64,000 nucleotides of DNA, from NCBI GenBank assembly GCA_015057625.1, contig SVDZ01000002.1, positions 190,865-254,864 of the forward strand. The letters run 5' to 3'. The DNA comes from Lachnospiraceae bacterium (lineage in GTDB: Bacteria; Bacillota; Clostridia; Lachnospirales; Lachnospiraceae). This document shows, piece by piece, positions 8,940 to 17,210 of this stretch (position 1 is its first letter; each line of letters opens with the position of its first letter). Made by a program: the position numbers and the translations under genes. A model generated the notes under the pieces. The model had not been told where the DNA came from. It saw nothing but the letters and a program-made list of their open reading frames with translations, and searched no databases.

Positions 8940-10493
8940 GTGGATACAGTTACAGTTATTATAATTTGTGTAATTGAACTCTTCGTGGTAGCACTTGTTT
9001 CTTCATTAATTACATCTTTTTATAAAAAAAATGTATCAGAAAAGAAAATTGGAAGCGCAGAGGATAAAGCTAGAGAAATCATTGATAATGCTTTAAAAAC
9101 TGCAGAAACCAAAAAGAAAGAAGCGCTCTTAGAGGCAAAGGAAGAAAACCTTAAGGCTAAGAATGAACTTGAAAAAGAAACAAGAGAACGAAGAACTGAA
9201 TTACAGAGATATGAGAAACGTGTCCTTAGTAAGGAAGAAGCTGTTGAAAAGAAGGCTGATCAGTATGAAAAGAAAGAAGCCGCTCTTCATAAACGCGAAG
9301 ATGAACTTACTAAGTTAAAGGCAGAAGTTGATCAGTTAAATGCTCAACGTATACAGGAATTAGAAAGAATCTCTGGATTGACCTCCGAACAGGCAAAAGA
9401 ATTTTTGTTACAATCTGTTGAAGAAGATGTTAAACATGAAACAGCTAAACTTGTTAAAGAGTTAGAAACGAGAGCAAAGGAAGAAGCAGATAAGAAAGCT
9501 AAAGACTTAGTTGTTACAGCTATTCAGAAATGTTCTGCAGACCATGTGGCTGAGACTACAATCTCAGTTGTAAACCTTCCAAATGATGAGATGAAAGGTA
9601 GAATTATCGGTCGTGAAGGTAGAAATATCAGAACGCTCGAGACACTTACAGGTATCGATTTAATTATTGATGATACACCTGAAGCAGTTATTTTATCAGG
9701 ATTTGATCCTATCAGAAGAGAGGTTGCAAGAATTGCTCTTGAAAAACTTGTTGTTGATGGAAGAATTCATCCGGCAAGAATTGAAGAAATGGTGGAGAAG
9801 GCTCAGAAAGAAGTCGACACTATGATTAAAGAAGAAGGTGAAGCTGCAACACTTGAAGTTGGAGTTCACGGTTTACATCCTGAACTTGTTAAGTTATTAG
9901 GAAAGATGAAGTTCAGAACAAGTTATGGTCAGAATGCATTAAAGCATTCAATTGAAGTTTCATTGTTATCAGGATTACTTGCATCAGAACTTGGACTCGA
10001 TGTCAGAATGGCAAAGAGAGCTGGTTTACTCCATGATATTGGTAAAGCAGTTGACCGTGAGATGGAAGGATCACATATTCAGCTTGGTGTTGACCTTTGT
10101 AGAAAATACAAAGAATCTGCACTTGTCATTAATGCTGTTGAAGCTCACCATGGTGATGTAGAGCCACAGTCATTAATAGCATGTATTGTTCAGGCAGCTG
10201 ATGCTATTTCAGCAGCTAGACCTGGAGCAAGAAGAGAAACATTAGAGACATACACAAACAGATTGAAAGAATTAGAAGATATTACAAACTCTTACAAGGG
10301 AGTTGACAAATCTTTTGCTATTCAGGCGGGTAGAGAGGTTCGTATTATGGTAGTACCTGAACAGATTACTGATGATGATATGGTATTATTGGCTAGAGAT
10401 ATCTCAAAACAAATCGAAGATGAGTTAGAGTATCCTGGACAGATTAAAGTAAATGTTATCAGGGAATCCAGAGTAATTGATTATGCTAAATAA
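8940..10493 (+). CDS. rny: Ribonuclease Y
   Basis: A membrane-anchored endoribonuclease that initiates mRNA turnover. In order: an N-terminal transmembrane anchor (about residues 4-25), a long Lys/Glu-rich coiled coil (about 40-180), a KH domain ([15 protein letters not shown] at about 221-235) and an HD phosphohydrolase domain with [10 protein letters not shown] at about residues 361-370 and AHHGDVEP nearby. Length 517 aa is standard. Translation starts at GTG 8940 behind AGGAGGTGCTCCT. It sits downstream of recA-recX, as in many clostridia, and ends at a strong terminator. Confidence 0.98.
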   Translation: MDTVTVIIICVIELFVVALVSSLITSFYKKNVSEKKIGSAEDKAREIIDNALKTAETKKKEALLEAKEENLKAKNELEKETRERRTELQRYEKRVLSKEEAVEKKADQYEKKEAALHKREDELTKLKAEVDQLNAQRIQELERISGLTSEQAKEFLLQSVEEDVKHETAKLVKELETRAKEEADKKAKDLVVTAIQKCSADHVAETTISVVNLPNDEMKGRIIGREGRNIRTLETLTGIDLIIDDTPEAVILSGFDPIRREVARIALEKLVVDGRIHPARIEEMVEKAQKEVDTMIKEEGEAATLEVGVHGLHPELVKLLGKMKFRTSYGQNALKHSIEVSLLSGLLASELGLDVRMAKRAGLLHDIGKAVDREMEGSHIQLGVDLCRKYKESALVINAVEAHHGDVEPQSLIACIVQAADAISAARPGARRETLETYTNRLKELEDITNSYKGVDKSFAIQAGREVRIMVVPEQITDDDMVLLARDISKQIEDELEYPGQIKVNVIRESRVIDYAK

Positions 10494-10520
10494 TTAATTC
10501 GCTAAATCAGCGATATGCAT

Positions 10521-10560
10521 AAAAAGCAGTTGTAAGATTTTTCTTACAACTGCTTTTTTT
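10521..10560 (+). terminator. Intrinsic terminator after rny
   Basis: AAAAAGCAGTTGTAAGA (10521-10537) pairs with TCTTACAACTGCTTTTTT across a four-base loop, followed by Ts. It is one of the strongest terminators in the window. Confidence 0.95.
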
Positions 10561-10561
10561 G

Positions 10562-10640
10562 ATGTGCGCCTTGCAGCACATGTTTCTAATGGTGCAAGTT
10601 CCTAATCTGCTCTAGTAGTGGAGGGCCTGTACTTTAGGAG
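10562..10640 (+). other. Possible remnant of a group II intron 5' region
   Basis: The text has GTGCGCC at 10564, a small stem ATGTGC...GCACAT, and GGTGCAAGTTCC at about 10591-10602. These resemble the 5' end and early domain I of bacterial group II introns (GTGCG..., GGTGCAAGTCC). No reverse-transcriptase frame, domain V hairpin or 3' end is visible, so it would be a decayed fragment. It could be chance or another structured RNA. Confidence 0.25.
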
Positions 10641-10726
10641 AAGTGAGTTAATAAAGGAGAGTTGTGCGAAAAATAGTTTATGTATGCTTTTGTAATTCGA
10701 AACGTCTTTTACTTATCTTTTTGTTG

Positions 10727-10735
10727 TGATATACT
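10727..10735 (+). promoter_or_regulatory. Extended -10 promoter for proC
   Basis: TGATATACT (TG-n-TATACT) lies 59 bp before the proC ATG. The -35 region is poor, which is usual for extended -10 promoters. Confidence 0.5.
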
Positions 10736-10793
10736 CAATGAGGTGAAACATTAAAGATAATGTTTTGATTTTTATTTTTGCAGGAGGAAAGAA

Positions 10794-11591
10794 ATGAGTA
10801 AACTTGGTTTTATTGGAATGGGAAATATGGGATACGCAATGTTAAAGGGGACATTGAAATCGTTTGTTCCGTCAGAGATTGTTTTTTCTGATGCAGACAC
10901 TAAGAGAATGGAAACAGTATCTGAGGAGACGGGCGTTGAGTATGTTACTTCAAATGCAGAGTGTGTACACAGAACAAAGTATGTTGTATTAGCTGTTAAA
11001 CCTCAATTTTTTGATGTTGTATTAGAGGATATAATAGATGTTGTAACACCTTCACATGTAATTATTTCAATTGCACCGGGTATTACCATTGCAGATATAA
11101 AGAAAAAATTAGGCTCAGATATCAGAGTGGTTAGAGCAATGCCAAATACACCTGCTTTGGTAGGCGAAGGAATGACAGGAGTTTGCTACGACAAGAATGA
11201 CTTCTCGATGGAAGAAGAAGATAACATCAAAAAGATTTTTGAAGCTATCGGAAAAATGAAAGTTGTCAGTGAAAAGATTATGAGTGCTGTTACTTGTGCA
11301 AGCGGCTCTTCACCTGCATATGTTTATATGTTTATTGAAGCATTGGCTGACGGCTGTGTTATGTGTGGAATGTCAAGAAATGATGCATATGAATTTGTTG
11401 CACAGACAGTTCTTGGATCGGCAAAGATGGTTCTTGAAACAAAGAGACATCCGGGAGTACTTAAGGATATGGTTTGTTCTCCTGCAGGTACAACTATTCA
11501 GGCTGTTAAGGAACTTGAAGCTGCAGGATTTAGAAGTGCTCTCATTAAAGCTACAGAAGCATGCTACAAAAAAAGTGAGCATATAGATTAA
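10794..11591 (+). CDS. proC: Pyrroline-5-carboxylate reductase
   Basis: Catalyses the last step of proline synthesis, NAD(P)H-dependent reduction of 1-pyrroline-5-carboxylate. The N-terminal Rossmann motif GFIGMGNMGYAM is at residues 5-16. VRAMPNTPALVGEGMTG and the C-terminal dimerisation signature (GSAKMVLE...HPGVLKDMVCSPAGTTIQAV) are intact. Length 265 aa is normal. AGGAGG precedes the ATG at 10794. A Nudix gene follows after 16 bp, so the two probably form an operon. Confidence 0.97.
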   Translation: MSKLGFIGMGNMGYAMLKGTLKSFVPSEIVFSDADTKRMETVSEETGVEYVTSNAECVHRTKYVVLAVKPQFFDVVLEDIIDVVTPSHVIISIAPGITIADIKKKLGSDIRVVRAMPNTPALVGEGMTGVCYDKNDFSMEEEDNIKKIFEAIGKMKVVSEKIMSAVTCASGSSPAYVYMFIEALADGCVMCGMSRNDAYEFVAQTVLGSAKMVLETKRHPGVLKDMVCSPAGTTIQAVKELEAAGFRSALIKATEACYKKSEHID

Positions 11592-11607
11592 TTGGCAGGT
11601 CAGATGT

Positions 11608-12147
11608 ATGGACAAATTTGTTAGATATGACAGAAAGTTAAAATATAAGGGAACTATTATAGATATTTACAAAGACTTTATTACTACTCCGGAAGGGCAT
11701 AATGTTGAGTTTGACTTCATTGGACATAAAGGCGCAGCTGCTGTGATTCCTGTTATGGATGATGGCTCGATTTTACTTGTTGAGCAGTGGCGTAATTCTA
11801 TTGACAGATTTACGCTTGAAATTCCGGCCGGAGGCAGAGACACAGTTAATGAAAATTCAAAAGACTGTGCATCAAGAGAGCTTGAAGAAGAAACGGGTTA
11901 CAAGTCTAAAGATATAGAGTTTTTGCAGACGATAGTCCCAGTGGCGGCATATTCTGAGGAAAAGATTGATGTATATGTTGCGAGAAATCTTATCCCTTCA
12001 AAACAGAATTTGGATGAGGATGAATTCATCAATGTAAGACGATTTTCTGTTAAGGAATTGGTTGATATGGTTCTCTCAAATAAAATACAGGATTCAAAAA
12101 CTGCAGCATCAATTATGGCGTATTATGTAAAATATTGTATTGGTTAA
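11608..12147 (+). CDS. Nudix hydrolase, ADP-ribose pyrophosphatase type
   Basis: A 179-aa Nudix protein. The Nudix box reads GGRDTVNENSKDCASRELEEETG (written here in two parts: GGRDTVNEN at about residue 72, RELEEETGY at about 88), with the catalytic REXXEE glutamates present. The upstream VEQWRNSIDRFTLEIPAGG is typical of ADP-ribose diphosphatases (NudF/YqkG type), which clear ADP-ribose to AMP and ribose-5-phosphate. It lies 16 bp after proC. The RBS is weak, so coupling to proC is likely. Confidence 0.88.
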   Translation: MDKFVRYDRKLKYKGTIIDIYKDFITTPEGHNVEFDFIGHKGAAAVIPVMDDGSILLVEQWRNSIDRFTLEIPAGGRDTVNENSKDCASRELEEETGYKSKDIEFLQTIVPVAAYSEEKIDVYVARNLIPSKQNLDEDEFINVRRFSVKELVDMVLSNKIQDSKTAASIMAYYVKYCIG

Positions 12148-12230
12148 AAAAGCAATACGTATTCTTGTTAAGTGATTATTATGATGTATTTTTCATAGAA
12201 TGTACAAATGACTAATTGGTACGTTGCTGA

Positions 12231-12776
12231 ATGAATAATAAGATTCGTTTCATAAAAGATAGTTATAAACTTTACTCAATTATTCTGGCGGTTATTACTT
12301 TTGTAATGCTGACCAGGTTAATTGGTGTAAAGTTTTTTATTTTAAGATTAGAAAATGGTAATAATATAGATATAAATAGGTCAAATGCCTTTATTTTCTT
12401 TGTGAATTTGACAGTATATGTTGTAAAAACAATCCTGTTGGTTATGATTACTTTTGTTTTGAAGAGAAAAAAGATCATAGAATCACTATGGATATTTTTT
12501 GATGTCTTTGTAATTCAGGTTTTGTTTATAAGTGTTTTATATGAAAGCACAACATTGGTTGAGGCTGTACACCTTTATTGTTTGTATTTGCCCAAATGCA
12601 TAATTGTGTTTTGGGGAATATATATTTATAAAAAAATAAAAGTGATTTATGAAGAGTATAAGAGAAAAACGAAAGTGGTGAGTGAGATTGCGCTATTGGC
12701 AAAAATAATGATGCTAATAGCGTTATACTCATTAGTTTTTGCACTTTTGTGGGGAATTTTGATTATTTTATTATAA
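12231..12776 (+). CDS. Hypothetical membrane protein
   Basis: A 181-aa protein not recognised as a known family. Four hydrophobic segments are visible at about residues 14-34, 50-75, 85-105 and 155-180, with a Lys-rich loop between the third and fourth. No RBS of note precedes the ATG and base composition is very AT-rich, so expression is uncertain. It stands alone between the Nudix gene and the xerD promoter. A frame of this length with consistent membrane periodicity is probably real, but function is unknown. Confidence 0.5.
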   Translation: MNNKIRFIKDSYKLYSIILAVITFVMLTRLIGVKFFILRLENGNNIDINRSNAFIFFVNLTVYVVKTILLVMITFVLKRKKIIESLWIFFDVFVIQVLFISVLYESTTLVEAVHLYCLYLPKCIIVFWGIYIYKKIKVIYEEYKRKTKVVSEIALLAKIMMLIALYSLVFALLWGILIILL

Positions 12777-12900
12777 TTTATAATTTTTTTTTATAATTTT
12801 TTATAACAAGATATAGTATTACATAAAATGCTGAAAACGAGATGTGGTGTAAAAAGGAAGAAATCCTTATTTTTATGGGGAAAATAGTAAAAAAATAGGT

Positions 12901-12929
12901 TTGATTTTATTTATGTAAACATATATAAT
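12901..12929 (+). promoter_or_regulatory. xerD promoter
   Basis: TTGATT (12901-12906), a 17-bp spacer and TATAAT (12924-12929), about 70 bp before the xerD ATG. Confidence 0.7.
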
Positions 12930-12998
12930 GTTATTTATCGGATGAGGAACGGTTGAAAATAGGGTTTTCCAATATTAACTACAGAAAAGGTTGAAATT

Positions 12999-13877
12999 AT
13001 GCAACAAATAATTGAAGAATTTATTACACAATTGCATAACACGAAAAATACTTCAGAAAATACAGAGGTTTCATACAAAAGAGACCTCACTAAACTCTTT
13101 GAGTATTTAAAATGGAAAGAGGTAGATGCTGTTACAGTTGAGGATTTGAATGATTATATTTCTTATCTCAAAGAAAAGGGAAGAGCAGCAACTACTATTT
13201 CAAGAACCATTGCATCTATGAAAGCTTTCTTTTCATTTACAAACGAATTCAGGTACTCAAGAGAAAATGTTGCAAATGCGATGAAGGCTCCAAAGATTGA
13301 AAAGAAGGAGCCGAAGGTATTGTCGGTTAAAGATATTGATGCTCTATTAAAATGTCCTTCGAAGAATACTCCGAAGGAACTTAGGGACAAGGCGATGCTT
13401 GAGTTGATGTATGCCACAGGTATGAGAGTTTCTGAACTTATTAACTTGAAAGTTAGTGATATTAGTTTTGAAAATCAATGCATCATATGTCATGACAGAA
13501 CAAAAGATAGAATTATTCCTTTTGGAGCAGATGCTAAAAACGCACTGATGAATTATCTTAAAAATGGACGTGACAGACTTGTTGAAAGTAATAGTAGGAA
13601 TAATATATTATTTCCAAATATTTCCGGACAGGAGATGAGTCGACAGGGAGTTTGGAAGATTATTAAAAGTTATGGAAAAAAAGCAGGTATTAAAGCTGAA
13701 ATTACTCCGCACACATTGAGGCACTCATTTGCATCTCACTTGGTTGAAAATGGTGCAGAGCTAAAGGCTGTTCAGGAGATGCTTGGACACTCGGATATTT
13801 CTACAACACAGATATATCTGACTAAAGAAAGTAAAAGATTAAGAGAGGTGTATGCGAAGGCACACCCAAAAGCATAA
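12999..13877 (+). CDS. xerD: Site-specific tyrosine recombinase XerD
   Basis: A 292-aa tyrosine recombinase that resolves chromosome dimers at dif, presumably with a XerC partner elsewhere. The N-terminal SAM-like DNA-binding domain spans about residues 1-100. The catalytic set is complete: Arg143 (ATGMRVSEL), Lys169, His238 and Arg241 (HTLRHSFASH), His264 (LGHSDISTT) and nucleophile Tyr273. Overall layout fits XerD rather than phage integrases. It is monocistronic, with its own promoter and a shared convergent terminator. Confidence 0.93.
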   Translation: MQQIIEEFITQLHNTKNTSENTEVSYKRDLTKLFEYLKWKEVDAVTVEDLNDYISYLKEKGRAATTISRTIASMKAFFSFTNEFRYSRENVANAMKAPKIEKKEPKVLSVKDIDALLKCPSKNTPKELRDKAMLELMYATGMRVSELINLKVSDISFENQCIICHDRTKDRIIPFGADAKNALMNYLKNGRDRLVESNSRNNILFPNISGQEMSRQGVWKIIKSYGKKAGIKAEITPHTLRHSFASHLVENGAELKAVQEMLGHSDISTTQIYLTKESKRLREVYAKAHPKA

Positions 13878-13889
13878 AAAAGAGATGAT

Positions 13890-13947
13890 AAAGAACCCGG
13901 TAGTTGGTGAGCGGTATTATAGTCGCAAGTCAGCTATCGGGTTCTTT
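13890..13947. terminator. Bidirectional terminator between xerD and the DAHP synthase gene
   Basis: AAAGAACCCGGTAG (13890-13903) pairs with CTATCGGGTTCTTT (13934-13947). It is flanked by A- and T-rich tracts, so it can serve xerD on the plus strand and the convergent minus-strand gene. Confidence 0.85.
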
Positions 13948-14004
13948 ATATAAAATAAAAATAAAAAATGCTCCCACAAATTGATTTGCAGGAGCATTAA
14001 ATAA

Positions 14005-15033
14005 TTATAATGTTTTGTAGATTTCTCTGATTAACTGTACTGTTTTATCCCAACCGATACATGGATCAGTAATAGATTTTCCGTAAATACCTTCGCCGAC
14101 TTTCTGTGCGCCGTCTTCGATATAGCTTTCAACCATAAGACCTTTTACGAAAGATTTTAATTCTTCTGAATGTAAGCGGTTATGCATAATTTCTTTTGCG
14201 ATACGAATCTGTTCGTTGTACTGTTTATTCGAGTTAGAGTGGTTTGTGTCAACGATTACAGCAGGATTTGAGAATCCTTTCTTTGTATACATATCATATA
14301 ACTGAATCAAATCTTCGTAGTGATAGTTTGGAATACACTGTCCGTATTGATTTACTGCACCTCGAAGAATTGCGTGTGCAATATCATTTCCGCTTGTCTC
14401 AACATCCCAACCTCTGTAAAGGAATGAGTGACCTGCCTGAGCAGCCTCAATTGAGTTAAGCATAATAGATAAATCTCCACTTGTAGGGTTCTTCATTCCT
14501 ACAGGAATATCCATACCTGAAGTAGTGAGTCTGTGCTGCTGATCTTCAACAGAACGAGCTCCTACGGCAACGTATGAAAGAATGTCTGAGAAATATCTGT
14601 GATTTTCAGGATAAAGCATTTCATCTGCAATTGGTAATCCTGTTTCTTCCATTATTTTAAGGAAAAGATGTCTGATGGTGATAAGTCCCTGAAGTAAATC
14701 AGGAGCTTTTTCAGGATCAGGCTGGTGAAGCATACCTTTATATCCTTTGCCTGTTGTACGAGGCTTATTTGTATATACTCTTGGAATGATAATAATTTTG
14801 TCTTTAACTTCTTCGTATATTCCTTTAAGTCTGTTTGTATAATCTAAAACAGCTTCCTCATTGTCCGCAGAACATGGACCTATGATAAGGATAAATTTAT
14901 CAGATTCGCCTGTGAAAACTTTTCTGATTTCTTTATCATTTTCCTCTTTTTTCTTTGCAATCGCTTCCGGAACAGGATACATATTTTTGATTTCCTGAGG
15001 GGTAGGAAGCTTTCTGTAAAATTCAAAGCTCAT
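14005..15033 (-). CDS. aroF: 3-deoxy-7-phosphoheptulonate (DAHP) synthase, class I alpha
   Basis: Condenses phosphoenolpyruvate and erythrose-4-phosphate, the first step of aromatic amino acid synthesis. The 342-aa protein is of the E. coli AroF/AroG/AroH type: FILIIGPCSADN at about residue 47, RVYTNKPRTTGKGYKG at about 84-99, KNPTSGD, and the metal-site cysteine, histidine and aspartate motifs (GPCS, DTNHSNSNKQ). TCCTCC on the plus strand at 15040-15045 is its RBS. It is a lone minus-strand gene with no other shikimate genes nearby. The feedback amino acid cannot be told from sequence. Confidence 0.95.
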   Translation of the reverse strand: MSFEFYRKLPTPQEIKNMYPVPEAIAKKKEENDKEIRKVFTGESDKFILIIGPCSADNEEAVLDYTNRLKGIYEEVKDKIIIIPRVYTNKPRTTGKGYKGMLHQPDPEKAPDLLQGLITIRHLFLKIMEETGLPIADEMLYPENHRYFSDILSYVAVGARSVEDQQHRLTTSGMDIPVGMKNPTSGDLSIMLNSIEAAQAGHSFLYRGWDVETSGNDIAHAILRGAVNQYGQCIPNYHYEDLIQLYDMYTKKGFSNPAVIVDTNHSNSNKQYNEQIRIAKEIMHNRLHSEELKSFVKGLMVESYIEDGAQKVGEGIYGKSITDPCIGWDKTVQLIREIYKTL

Positions 15034-15110
15034 ATTTTTCCTCCGATTTAGTTAATTAATTATTAAAAAACGTGATGAGTTTTTGTTAAGTCCACTCATT
15101 ACAATAGTAA

Positions 15111-15138
15111 AGTATAACATATTTGGTGAAATCTTCAA
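15111..15138 (-). promoter_or_regulatory. Candidate promoter of the DAHP synthase gene
   Basis: Read on the minus strand: TTGAAG (15138-15133), a 16-bp spacer and TATACT (15116-15111). The leader contains a small stem, GATGAGT with ACTCATT, but no T-box motif was found. Confidence 0.5.
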
Positions 15139-15203
15139 CATTTAAGAAAATATTAATAAAATCTGCGCTTTACAAAGAAATGATTCTGTTATATTTTATT
15201 AAA

Positions 15204-15212
15204 TGGTATAAT
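15204..15212 (+). promoter_or_regulatory. Extended -10 promoter for deoB-udp
   Basis: TGGTATAAT (TG-n-TATAAT) lies about 70 bp before the deoB ATG, with a poor -35. Confidence 0.5.
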
Positions 15213-15279
15213 AATTATAACTCGTTTGCGGGTGATGGGAGAACAATTAGCAGTGCGTAAATGAAGAGGTGAAATTATT

Positions 15280-16446
15280 ATGGCGAAAAGAGTAATTTGG
15301 ATTATTTTAGACAGTGTAGGTATTGGCGAGGCTCCGGATGCAGATAAGTTTGATGATTTGGGAGCAGATACACTGGGGCATATTTATGAAAGAAAAAGAG
15401 AAGAAGGATTTTCTCTTCCCAATTTAGAAAAACTTGGACTTGGGATGATAGATGGAGTAAATCCTTCTATAGGAAAGACGGATAGTCCTAAGGGGATTTA
15501 TTTAAAGTGCGCAGAAAAGTCGGCTGGAAAAGATACAACCATAGGACATTGGGAAATGACAGGTATTATTACTCCAAAACCATTTCCTACATTTCCGGAT
15601 GGATTTCCCAAAGATGTAATAGATGAATTTATAGCGGAATGTAAGGTTCCGGGAGTCCTTGGCAATAAAGTTGCCTCGGGTACAGAAATAATAAAAGAAC
15701 TGGGAAGTGAACATATAAGAAGTGGCAAACCGATTGTTTACACTTCGGCGGACAGCGTTTATCAAATTGCATGTCACACAGATGTTTATCCTATTGAACA
15801 ACTCTATGCAATGTGTGAGAAGGCAAGGCATATTCTTCAAGGTGAGAATGCGGTTGCAAGGGTTATTGCAAGACCGTTTGCGGGAAATGAAGGCGAGTAT
15901 TACAGAACTTCTGACAGAAGAGATTTCTCATTGAAACCAAATGAGAATAACTTGCTTGTCCATTTGAAAAATAATGGCATTCCCGTTTTCGCCGTAGGTA
16001 AAATTGAAGATATTTTTGCCGGCGTTGGAATAAGTGAAGCAGTTCATACAAAAAATAATATGGATGGTGTTGATAAGACTATTGAGTATATGAAAAATAA
16101 AAAGGAAGAGTGTCTTATCTTTACTAATCTCGTAGAATTTGATTCCACATGGGGACATAGAAGAGATGTTGAGGGATATGCTAAAGGTCTGGCGGATTTT
16201 GATGACAGATTAGGCAAAATAATGGAATTAATGGGTGAAGATGATTTGCTTGTGATAAATGCAGATCACGGATGTGACCCTACATATAAAGGAACAGACC
16301 ATACAAGAGAGTTTATTCCTGTATTGATGTATGGCAAAAATATTGCACCTGCGAATGCGCATACAGGTGATACATTTGCCAACATAGGAGCTACTATCGG
16401 AAAGTATTTTGGTGTTGACATACCGGCAGGAAGAGAGGTGTTTTGA
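15280..16446 (+). CDS. deoB: Phosphopentomutase
   Basis: Interconverts (deoxy)ribose-1-phosphate and (deoxy)ribose-5-phosphate, linking nucleoside phosphorolysis to the pentose pathway. A 388-aa alkaline-phosphatase-superfamily metalloenzyme. N-terminal metal motif [30 protein letters not shown] in the substrate region; and the C-terminal metal set [26 protein letters not shown] precedes the ATG. Its stop overlaps the start region of the uridine phosphorylase gene, so the two work as a salvage operon. Confidence 0.97.
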   Translation: MAKRVIWIILDSVGIGEAPDADKFDDLGADTLGHIYERKREEGFSLPNLEKLGLGMIDGVNPSIGKTDSPKGIYLKCAEKSAGKDTTIGHWEMTGIITPKPFPTFPDGFPKDVIDEFIAECKVPGVLGNKVASGTEIIKELGSEHIRSGKPIVYTSADSVYQIACHTDVYPIEQLYAMCEKARHILQGENAVARVIARPFAGNEGEYYRTSDRRDFSLKPNENNLLVHLKNNGIPVFAVGKIEDIFAGVGISEAVHTKNNMDGVDKTIEYMKNKKEECLIFTNLVEFDSTWGHRRDVEGYAKGLADFDDRLGKIMELMGEDDLLVINADHGCDPTYKGTDHTREFIPVLMYGKNIAPANAHTGDTFANIGATIGKYFGVDIPAGREVF

Positions 16447-16448
16447 GT

Positions 16449-17207
16449 ATGGTAAATGATATGGAAGTTATGTATCACATCAATATGAAAAAAGGTGACG
16501 TGGGTGAGTATTGTATTTTGCCGGGGGATCCGGGAAGATGTGAGAAGATTGCACAGTATTTTGACAATCCTCATTTTGTCACTTCTAACAGGGAATATAC
16601 CACGTATACTGGGACTATAGCGGGAAAGAAAGTATCTGTAACCTCTACGGGTATTGGCGGACCATCTGCAGCGATAGCTATGGAGGAACTTGCTAAACTT
16701 GGTGTGCATACATTCATAAGAATCGGAACATGCGGTGGAATTAATCTCAAGGTAAAATCGGGAGACAGTGTAATTGCAAATGCTGCCATAAGACACGAGG
16801 GAACAAGCAGGGAGTATGCGCCAATTGAATATCCTGCAGTTTCGGATTTCGAAGTTACAAAAGCTTTAGTGGATGCTTGCAAACAATTAAATAAGAACTA
16901 TCACTGCGGTGTTGTTCAGTGCAAAGATTCATTTTATGGTCAGCACAGTCCTGAAGTTATGCCTGTTTCTTACGAATTATTAAATAAGTGGGAAGCATGG
17001 AAGAGACTGGGGGTTCTTGCCAGTGAAATGGAATCGGCGGCGTTGTATACTGTTGCAGCAAGGCTCGGAGTAAGATGCTCAGCTGTTTTCAATGTTGTGT
17101 GGAATCAGGAAAGAAAAGCGTTAGGATATGATGAAGAAGATTGTTACGATACGGATAGTTCTATTCAGGTAGCAATTCAGGCAATTAGAAACTTAATTGA
17201 GGAATAA
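16449..17207 (+). CDS. udp: Uridine phosphorylase
   Basis: A nucleoside phosphorylase of the PNP/UDP superfamily, about 252 aa. It fits uridine phosphorylase best: [39 protein letters not shown] (phosphate/ribose site) and [10 protein letters not shown] match the Udp pattern, and [10 protein letters not shown] holds the ribose-binding Glu-Met-Glu. It releases ribose-1-phosphate for DeoB. ATG 16449 is chosen because GAGAGGTG ends 8 nt upstream; a TTG at 16443 inside the deoB stop is less likely. Purine nucleoside phosphorylase is a weaker alternative. Confidence 0.88.
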   Translation: MVNDMEVMYHINMKKGDVGEYCILPGDPGRCEKIAQYFDNPHFVTSNREYTTYTGTIAGKKVSVTSTGIGGPSAAIAMEELAKLGVHTFIRIGTCGGINLKVKSGDSVIANAAIRHEGTSREYAPIEYPAVSDFEVTKALVDACKQLNKNYHCGVVQCKDSFYGQHSPEVMPVSYELLNKWEAWKRLGVLASEMESAALYTVAARLGVRCSAVFNVVWNQERKALGYDEEDCYDTDSSIQVAIQAIRNLIEE

Positions 17208-17210
17208 GAA

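Noticed and set aside
12231..12776. Toxin or bacteriocin-immunity assignment for the small membrane protein
   Set aside because: Helix pattern alone is not enough; no neighbouring toxin, peptide or ABC gene supports it.
15034..15279. T-box or other riboswitch before the DAHP synthase or deoB genes
   Set aside because: The T-box core (AGGGTGGNACCGCG) is absent on both strands, and only a small stem is seen.
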